This document shows, in pieces, positions 58,447 to 64,000 of a DNA stretch of 64,000 nucleotides. Within the stretch, counting starts at the first letter, position 1, and each line of letters starts with the position of its first letter. The translations under genes and the position numbers were made by a program. The DNA is from Staphylococcus sp. 17KM0847 (GTDB lineage: Bacteria; Bacillota; Bacilli; Staphylococcales; Staphylococcaceae), in contig NZ_CP040781.1 of assembly GCF_013463155.1 (NCBI RefSeq), forward strand, positions 1,798,001-1,862,000. Direction: 5' to 3'. The notes under the pieces are model-generated. The model did not search any database. It saw only the letters and a list, made by a program, of their open reading frames with translations, and had not been told where the DNA came from.

Positions 58447-58787
58447 TATTTCACCTCTATAATCTCTAAAACGACTTATAGTATTGAGATTTTAAAAATT
58501 TAAGTTTATGATTATTTTTTGTTGACACTTATCAACGAAATTTGTAACCTTACATAGTATAACAATTTCGAGTTCATTTTGTACACTACTATCTCTTTAC
58601 CTTAAAAGTCGTGCTCACCCCTAACTTATAAAGTACTTGAGACGTGTATAAATAAGAATAATCACAATAATAGTTACGAACTAAATCAAAATCCCCTCTC
58701 ACTGACTTCATTTTTAAAAAGTATGGGTGTGATGTCAGTATATATTGAAAATATTTACTATCTATTGAATTTTAGGAGGCTTTACTA
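58447..58787. other. Divergent promoter region of the YhgE and autolysin genes
   Basis: About 340 AT-rich bases that presumably hold both divergent promoters. Nothing else recognised. Confidence 0.55.
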
Positions 58788-60788
58788 ATGAAAGGAAAAA
58801 TAATGATCACCGGCTTGTTAACAACTGCGCTTGTTGCATCTCCTACAACAGCTCCGTTAGCAAATGCTGTAACACAAAAATCAGAAATCGCACTCAAACA
58901 AGCCTTAGAAGAAGATGTCGATACAACCAATACCCCTCTTACTAGCGATGATAAAAATCATAACGATCAGAAAAATGACACAACAAAAGAAACAACATCA
59001 AGTCAATCTCATCCAGAACATACTAAGCAGAACAAAAAAACTGTGGGTGCTCCTATACTTTCTGAAGCACCTCATGCTGACCAAACTCATATTATGGATG
59101 ATTTTGATCGTTGGCTATACAGTACGGCGACAGGTGATGCAACTCAACATACTCAAGAGGATATCTCCTCACCATCATCACAAACCACTGAGCCATCTAC
59201 CCAAGTATTAAATGAAAATACTCATGAAGATGCCAATGATACATTGCCATCTACTAGCACAGATGATCGTGATTTTTTTGATAATTTAAACGCTATACTT
59301 AACGAAGATACATCAGATATTCTGTCAGATGATATAGATCGTGATTTGAGTGGTGATGATACAAATTCAACCGAATCAAATCAAATGAACCAAGATAATG
59401 ACCCAAATCAAGATACTATTGATAACACAAAAGATGAAGAAGATGACTTCAACACATCTCAAAACGACTCAGATAATACATCAGATATATCCGATTCTGA
59501 TACAACTTCAGAAGAAAAAGAAGAAGAAACGCATCAGACAGAGGAAGAAAATGAGACAACTGATACAAATGAAGCCACACAAGAAGGACAAACAACAACT
59601 AAAGAAGATATTTTAATTGAAGCATTATTAGACGAGTATAGTGATAAAGCTAAAAATACAAGCCAAAAACAACAAAGCAATAAAAATGAGTCTACAACGT
59701 CATCATACAATCCACAAATTCCAAATAAAGATGTATATCAAGGGACACGTGAACAGGCGCCATCTCAAACATTTGATAGCTTACCTAAAAACAACCCAGT
59801 TCGACGTACAACATGGTTTCAAGATATGCCTTCTTCAACGAGCCAAATCGGACAAGACACAAATATTAGCGCTGTTCCTAATCAATCAACACGAAAATTT
59901 ATTAATACGATTGCTAAAGATGCACACCGAATTGGACAAGAAGAAAATCTATACGCTTCAATTATGATTGCTCAAGCCATATTAGAATCTGATTCTGGTC
60001 GAAGTTCACTCGCACAAGCACCCAATTATAACTTATTTGGTATGAAAGGTGCCTATCAAGGACAATCTGTCGCTTTCAATACCCTTGAATCTAATGGGCA
60101 ATCTATGTATCAAATTAATGCCGATTTCCGAAAATATCCAAGTCGAAAAGCATCTCTTCAAGACTACGCCACTTTATTAAAAAAAGGGATTGATGGTAAT
60201 CCAACTATTTATAAAGGACTATGGAAAAGTGAAAGTAGTAGCTATCGAACAGCTGTAACGGATCTCGTTGGAACATATGCAACAGACCCTGACTATGATA
60301 CAAAAATAAAAGCGCTCATTAAAACTTATGATTTGACTCGCTTTGATCATAAGAAGATGCCAAAATTACTAGATTCTGATATAGGTCGTCACTCATCTGA
60401 AGCCCATGGAGAAGATTTTAAAGCTTTACGTATTTCTGGTGCCTCTCCTTATCCACAAGGTCAGTGCACGTGGTATGTTTACCACCGTATGGCTCAGTTT
60501 GGGCAACCGATATCTGGAAATATGGGTAATGCTGCTGAATGGACGACATCTGCTCATAACAAAGGCTATCATGTTTCATCACAACCCAAAAATCATAGCG
60601 CTGTTGTTTTCCAACCCGGACAATTAGGGGCCGATCGTTATTACGGACACGTTGCTTTTGTTGAAAAAGTTAACAAAGACGGCTCTATTGTGATCTCAGA
60701 ATCTAATGTAAAAGGTCTAGGTGTCATTTCCTATCGCACAATTGATACTACTCGTGCATCTTCATTAAGCTATATACAAAATAACTAA
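58788..60788 (+). CDS. Secreted autolysin with GH73 glucosaminidase and CHAP domains
   Basis: 666 residues. A signal peptide (to about ANA at 26), an extremely acidic Asp/Glu/Ser/Thr/Asn-rich low-complexity stretch (about 35-300), a GH73 glucosaminidase domain (about 366-525, catalytic Glu in QAILESDSGRS at about 400, and APNYNLFGMKG), and a CHAP amidase/endopeptidase domain (about 553-666, Cys in YPQGQCTWYVYHR and His in RYYGHVAFVE). Two different cleavage activities on peptidoglycan are thus joined. The acidic linker is unusually long. ATG follows AGGAGG. No cell-wall anchoring motif is seen. Confidence 0.87.
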   Translation: MKGKIMITGLLTTALVASPTTAPLANAVTQKSEIALKQALEEDVDTTNTPLTSDDKNHNDQKNDTTKETTSSQSHPEHTKQNKKTVGAPILSEAPHADQTHIMDDFDRWLYSTATGDATQHTQEDISSPSSQTTEPSTQVLNENTHEDANDTLPSTSTDDRDFFDNLNAILNEDTSDILSDDIDRDLSGDDTNSTESNQMNQDNDPNQDTIDNTKDEEDDFNTSQNDSDNTSDISDSDTTSEEKEEETHQTEEENETTDTNEATQEGQTTTKEDILIEALLDEYSDKAKNTSQKQQSNKNESTTSSYNPQIPNKDVYQGTREQAPSQTFDSLPKNNPVRRTTWFQDMPSSTSQIGQDTNISAVPNQSTRKFINTIAKDAHRIGQEENLYASIMIAQAILESDSGRSSLAQAPNYNLFGMKGAYQGQSVAFNTLESNGQSMYQINADFRKYPSRKASLQDYATLLKKGIDGNPTIYKGLWKSESSSYRTAVTDLVGTYATDPDYDTKIKALIKTYDLTRFDHKKMPKLLDSDIGRHSSEAHGEDFKALRISGASPYPQGQCTWYVYHRMAQFGQPISGNMGNAAEWTTSAHNKGYHVSSQPKNHSAVVFQPGQLGADRYYGHVAFVEKVNKDGSIVISESNVKGLGVISYRTIDTTRASSLSYIQNN

Positions 60789-60793
60789 CGACT

Positions 60794-60841
60794 AAAAGCG
60801 AACATATGCGTCTTCTATCTTACGCTCATATGCTCGCTTTT
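60794..60841 (+). terminator. Bidirectional terminator after the autolysin gene
   Basis: AAAAGCGA...CATATG / CATATG...TCGCTTTT stem. Confidence 0.8.
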
Positions 60842-60847
60842 ATCTTG

Positions 60848-61570
60848 TTATGCATGAGGTTGGTATATTTCAGCACAATAACCTGTGAACTTGCAAGATG
60901 GACAAGTTAAATGTCTTGTTTCAGGTGTATGGGCAGCTAAAATAAATTGCTTTATTCTTGGTATAAATGTATGTTGACAGTTAGGACACATATACTGTAC
61001 ATGACGATAATAATACCATGTTAAATAAGTTGCCACACCTACACTTATCCCTGTTCCTACGACTACTGGTAGTAAAGTTTTTTGGTGAGTACTCCACCAC
61101 AATCCTCCTAACCATGCCATCGACCCTAGACTTCCTATCATTAACATCTTAAATCTTAGCGGTTTCAATTCTTCATTCGTTTTCATAATTGGGCTCATGT
61201 CTGCTAATTTTTGTATAGGTGTATCAGATTCTGTATTGATCATGCGCTGTAATGTTTTAATATGCTTAATCTGTGCTTGTTGTTCTTTTACTTTTGTTTC
61301 TAATACCGCACTACGACGTTCTAATAAAAGGTGTACCGTTTTCAGTGTCTCATCTGATGCAACTAAGGCCTTGATTTCTTTAAGAGGAATGCTTAATGAT
61401 TTCAAAATCAAGATGAGTTTTAATTTTGCTGCTTCCCGTTCGCTATATACACGATACTGATTTTCATCCACATAAGCAGGATGTAGTATCCCTTTATCAT
61501 CATAATATTGTAGTGTCCTCGTTGAAACACCAAACTTCTTGGCTAACTCACCTGTTGTATAGGTTGTCAT
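60848..61570 (-). CDS. Membrane-anchored MerR-type regulator with zinc ribbon
   Basis: 240 residues with an N-terminal MerR helix-turn-helix (TTGELAKKFGVSTRTLQYYDDKG, about 4-27), an RYSER-like wing, a coiled-coil dimer region (about 75-115), then two hydrophobic helices (about 140-165 and 168-190, GSLGSMAWLGGLWW and VVVGTGISVGVATYLTWYYY), and a C-terminal zinc ribbon with CPNC and CPSC. Regulators bound to the membrane in this way are uncommon. ATG follows AGGAGG. It lies 30 bases downstream of the hydrolase gene at 61600 in an apparent operon. Confidence 0.82.
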   Translation of the reverse strand: MTTYTTGELAKKFGVSTRTLQYYDDKGILHPAYVDENQYRVYSEREAAKLKLILILKSLSIPLKEIKALVASDETLKTVHLLLERRSAVLETKVKEQQAQIKHIKTLQRMINTESDTPIQKLADMSPIMKTNEELKPLRFKMLMIGSLGSMAWLGGLWWSTHQKTLLPVVVGTGISVGVATYLTWYYYRHVQYMCPNCQHTFIPRIKQFILAAHTPETRHLTCPSCKFTGYCAEIYQPHA

Positions 61571-61599
61571 GAGCCTTCACCTCCTACTTTTGTTATACA

Positions 61600-62565
61600 C
61601 TATAACGTTGCGTTACAGTCAACAATATAGTTCATAATTTGAATGACCTTATCACGTTCATCAATAAAGGGAGCGTGCGCACTATGCTGTAAAACATAAT
61701 AGTGCTTAACACGCGATCCAACACACTCAAACATCGCATAACTATCCTCATATGTCGTTTGCAAATCGTATACACCTTGCAGCAAATAAAAAGGCACTTG
61801 TATTTCCTGGGCAATAGTCATCAAATTGGTCTCTACCATTTCTGTGGTTAAATGTTCAAAAGGAGACAAACTACCTCTTACAATGTTTATACGCTCTAAC
61901 CATGTATAATTAGGTGTAACCATCATCGTTTGAAACATCTTAAATATGGAATAGCCACGTATAGAAAATCCTCCTCTATATCTATTAGTATAGCGTTCTC
62001 TCAATTTCTCATAATAATGATTTTGATTAAAATAACGATCCAGTTCTACCTTTTTTAAAGCGTCTAAAGCGCGTTGATGATGTGCTTTTTCTGCATGTTG
62101 TATAAGTTTTTTTAATACCACTTGCTCATTGTAGTACACATTTGCTAATTGTCCGATACCAATGTAGGCCGCAATCCACTTCGGATAACGCTGTGCAACA
62201 AGTGCTCCAATTAATGTTCCAAACGAATGACACATTAAAAAGACTTGCTTTTGATGATAATGATGACATAAATATTGTATTAATGAAAACGTATCTTGGA
62301 TGAGATCTTCCATTGTCATCTGTTGCTTAGTATAGGACATCCCTGTTCCACGTTGATCCCAAAATACTACTGTATAACGCTCTGTTAAATCAACACGATG
62401 TGCACGAAAGAAAGGATACAGCGGAAATCCCGGCCCACCGTGTACAACGAGTAGAATAGGGTGATCAAAACTACTCGTTTCGATAATGACCCCTTGCCTT
62501 ACACCGTTCATTTTGAGATAAAGTTTAATAATACGTTTACCTTCTTGCTCATAATAGTGTTTCAT
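61600..62565 (-). CDS. Alpha/beta hydrolase (proline iminopeptidase-like)
   Basis: A 321-residue hydrolase: oxyanion region HGGPGFPLYPF, VVFWDQRGTGMS, nucleophile elbow MCHSFGT with Ser, and a C-terminal His in SAHAPFID. The HGGPG and WDQRG motifs are typical of the prolyl-iminopeptidase group. Substrate unknown. ATG follows GAGGTGA. It is the first gene of an apparent operon with the MerR-type protein. Confidence 0.8.
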   Translation of the reverse strand: MKHYYEQEGKRIIKLYLKMNGVRQGVIIETSSFDHPILLVVHGGPGFPLYPFFRAHRVDLTERYTVVFWDQRGTGMSYTKQQMTMEDLIQDTFSLIQYLCHHYHQKQVFLMCHSFGTLIGALVAQRYPKWIAAYIGIGQLANVYYNEQVVLKKLIQHAEKAHHQRALDALKKVELDRYFNQNHYYEKLRERYTNRYRGGFSIRGYSIFKMFQTMMVTPNYTWLERINIVRGSLSPFEHLTTEMVETNLMTIAQEIQVPFYLLQGVYDLQTTYEDSYAMFECVGSRVKHYYVLQHSAHAPFIDERDKVIQIMNYIVDCNATL

Positions 62566-62627
62566 CTGATCACCTCATTGACTTTATTATAGTCCAAATC
62601 ATCATCTAATGAGGTAATTAATAAATG

Positions 62628-62689
62628 AAAACCGTCAAATATACAGTTTTATTTTAATTACTAATTTACTGTATATTTAACGGTTTTTT
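62628..62689 (-). terminator. Strong terminator of the iron lipoprotein gene
   Basis: AAAACCGT-AAATATACAGT / ACTGTATATTT-ACGGTTTT is a 19-pair stem with T-runs on both sides. Confidence 0.9.
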
Positions 62690-62696
62690 CTTCTTA

Positions 62697-63632
62697 TTAT
62701 TTTTCGTTATTTTGCATATCTTTTAACGCTTCATAGAAAATATCGCGCTGTTTTTCTAATGAAATCGGATCATTGTATTGTGTATCTAATACATTTAAAG
62801 TAATAATACGATGATTTTTCACTGCCTCTAAGTTCTGCCAATAATTTGTATTTTGAAATTCTGGTGTTGCTTCTCCCTGCTGTGCCACTACGACGATATC
62901 TCCAACATAATCACCAAATGTTTCTGGACTTATCGGCGTTGCAAATTTATCTTTCGTTGCTGCTTTCAGTTTATCTGGTTGTATCAAACCATATCCACCA
63001 TAAATTACTTCTGTACCACGTCCGTAGTGATCACTAAAAGCCATCGTTCCTTTTGGTGTTTGTTGAACCACTGACGCTGTTTTACCTTTAATAAAAGATG
63101 CAAGTTCCTTTTTATCTTTTTCCATTTGTTGATCCCAATCTTTGAGCCACTGTTCTGCCTTTTCTTCTTCATTTACAAGTTTTGCCAGTTGTTTTGTCGT
63201 TTCTCTATACTTCGATTTATTAGCATTAAAAAAGACTGTTGGTGCTATTTTTTGTAATTTTTCAGCATTTTTATCTTCTACTGTTGCAATAATTAAATCT
63301 GGTTTCTGCTTTGCTACTTGTTCAATATTAGATCCATCGATACGTTCGATCCCTTTAGTTGCATCATCTAACACTTTATTTTGTTCTACGTAATTTGAAA
63401 CAGCAATAGGTTGATGCCCAAACTTAATCAATGCTCCTACATAAGTTGGGTGTAATACTGCAATACGTTTAGGATGTTTAGGGATTTTGACTTTTTCACC
63501 ATTATCAGAAGTGAAAGTTTGCATCGTTTCACTTTTTTGATGTTCTTTATGTTCTTTATCTTCTGAACCTCCTGAGCTACACGCAGCGAGTAATAATAAC
63601 ATACAGACACACAATAATAATAATCGCTTCAT
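62697..63632 (-). CDS. Iron-complex binding lipoprotein
   Basis: A 311-residue class III binding lipoprotein (lipobox LLAACSS) of the FhuD/YfiY/FecB type, with the family layout PKHPKRIAVLHPTYVGALIKF, QKPDLIIATVEDKNAEKL and NTNYWQNLEAVKNHRI. It should bind a ferric siderophore or related complex outside the membrane. The start at 63632 follows GGGAGG; a seven-residue extension to 63653 lies upstream of the site. No permease or ATPase is adjacent, so it must share a transporter. A strong Fur box lies upstream. Confidence 0.87.
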   Translation of the reverse strand: MKRLLLLCVCMLLLLAACSSGGSEDKEHKEHQKSETMQTFTSDNGEKVKIPKHPKRIAVLHPTYVGALIKFGHQPIAVSNYVEQNKVLDDATKGIERIDGSNIEQVAKQKPDLIIATVEDKNAEKLQKIAPTVFFNANKSKYRETTKQLAKLVNEEEKAEQWLKDWDQQMEKDKKELASFIKGKTASVVQQTPKGTMAFSDHYGRGTEVIYGGYGLIQPDKLKAATKDKFATPISPETFGDYVGDIVVVAQQGEATPEFQNTNYWQNLEAVKNHRIITLNVLDTQYNDPISLEKQRDIFYEALKDMQNNEK

Positions 63633-63660
63633 AATATATCTTTTTCCTCCCATTCAACAA

Positions 63661-63683
63661 TTGATAATGATAATTGTTATCAA
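63661..63683 (-). promoter_or_regulatory. Fur box of the iron lipoprotein gene
   Basis: TTGATAATGATAATTGTTATCAA is a near-perfect palindromic Fur site 28 bases upstream of the ATG. Confidence 0.9.
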
Positions 63684-63927
63684 TTATATCATGAGAATTA
63701 ACATCCACGATTACTTTTAAAGATAAGTGAAAATCAGAATATAACCTTTATGATTTCATGATATTTATACTCTAACTCATAAATATCTGGGGGGATATCA
63801 TTTGAAAATATCCTGATACGATGAGAAAAATCATTTTCCATTATTAAAATCATGATTTACTACATACATTTTACTACTGATATGCTAGATTATAAGTAAT
63901 ATAGTAGAAAGCAGGTTATTCTTAATT

Positions 63928-64000
63928 ATGACAACATTATTACCTAATTGCCCAAGTTGTGGTTCAGAATATACATATGAGGATGGCGCGTTATATGTAT
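63928..64000 (+). CDS. PhnA-family zinc-ribbon protein (partial)
   Basis: The first 24 codons read MTTLLPNCPSCGSEYTYEDG followed by ALYV, matching the start of PhnA-type proteins, which have a zinc ribbon of Cys pairs (CPSC here). The remainder lies beyond the right edge. Despite the historical name, most members are not shown to act on phosphonates. Confidence 0.8.
   Translation, partial: MTTLLPNCPSCGSEYTYEDGALYV

Noticed and set aside
1-64000. tRNA, rRNA, riboswitch or CRISPR features
   Set aside because: None recognised on either strand by reading; a covariance search would be decisive.

Overview
The window is low-GC Firmicute DNA and almost certainly Staphylococcus. It carries a YSIRK/LPXTG surface protein, an Rsp-type AraC regulator, isaA, ssaA, relP, sarZ, the sstABCD iron operon, cidR-cidA-cidB and a tarI-tarJ-tarL ribitol teichoic acid cluster, nearly all with strong AGGAGG-type ribosome binding sites. 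The species cannot be fixed from the sequence alone. No tRNA, rRNA, CRISPR array or prophage was seen.

Layout. 1-12.3 kb: the start of a 2,3-butanediol dehydrogenase gene, a 2244-residue wall-anchored adhesin built from 7 Rib-type and 8 Ig-like repeats, and two regulators facing away from it (CdaR-like and Rsp-like). The same 19-base element lies on both sides of the regulators. 12.5-24.1 kb: an orphan membrane protein, a Nudix hydrolase, a flavoprotein, a stress-type SDR, a dicarboxylate/amino-acid symporter, a secreted unanchored protein of Ig-like modules related to those of the adhesin, a Bcr/CflA efflux pump with a cyclase-family hydrolase, an alpha/beta hydrolase and a tandem-domain PPK2. 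24.5-27.3 kb: three cell-wall hydrolases in a row (IsaA, SsaA, M23 peptidase). 27.3-30.4 kb: RelP, a nitroreductase diverging from SarZ, and an unrecognised Rossmann-like protein. 30.5-34.4 kb: sstABCD behind a Fur box. 34.5-45.6 kb: cidR-cidA-cidB, DUF488, UspA, a CDF zinc exporter, a YknXYZ/MacB-type efflux operon, a Yip1-like protein, a second nitroreductase, a VOC pseudogene with one in-frame TGA, and a small membrane protein.

45.6-53.5 kb looks like an inserted wall teichoic acid island. It has an IS3-type remnant, an AT-rich TarM/TagE-like glycosyltransferase, a decayed ISL3 (IS1181-like) element, then tarI-tarJ-tarL on the opposite strand, and a second ISL3 remnant. A 60-base module is shared by the two ends of the tar cluster. 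53.5-64 kb: QueH, YozE-like and DUF2200 proteins, a YhgE/Pip membrane protein, a GH73-CHAP autolysin, an alpha/beta hydrolase transcribed with a membrane-anchored MerR protein, a Fur-controlled iron lipoprotein, and the start of a PhnA-like gene.

The common theme is the cell surface: adhesion, peptidoglycan turnover, teichoic acid synthesis and glycosylation, murein hydrolase control (cid), iron uptake, and the regulators likely to adjust them (Rsp, SarZ, CidR, RelP, Fur). No completely new multigene defence or metabolic system is visible. The most unusual items are the composite adhesin with its higher-order repeat structure, the IS-bracketed teichoic acid island, the membrane-tethered MerR protein and the unanchored Ig-like protein.
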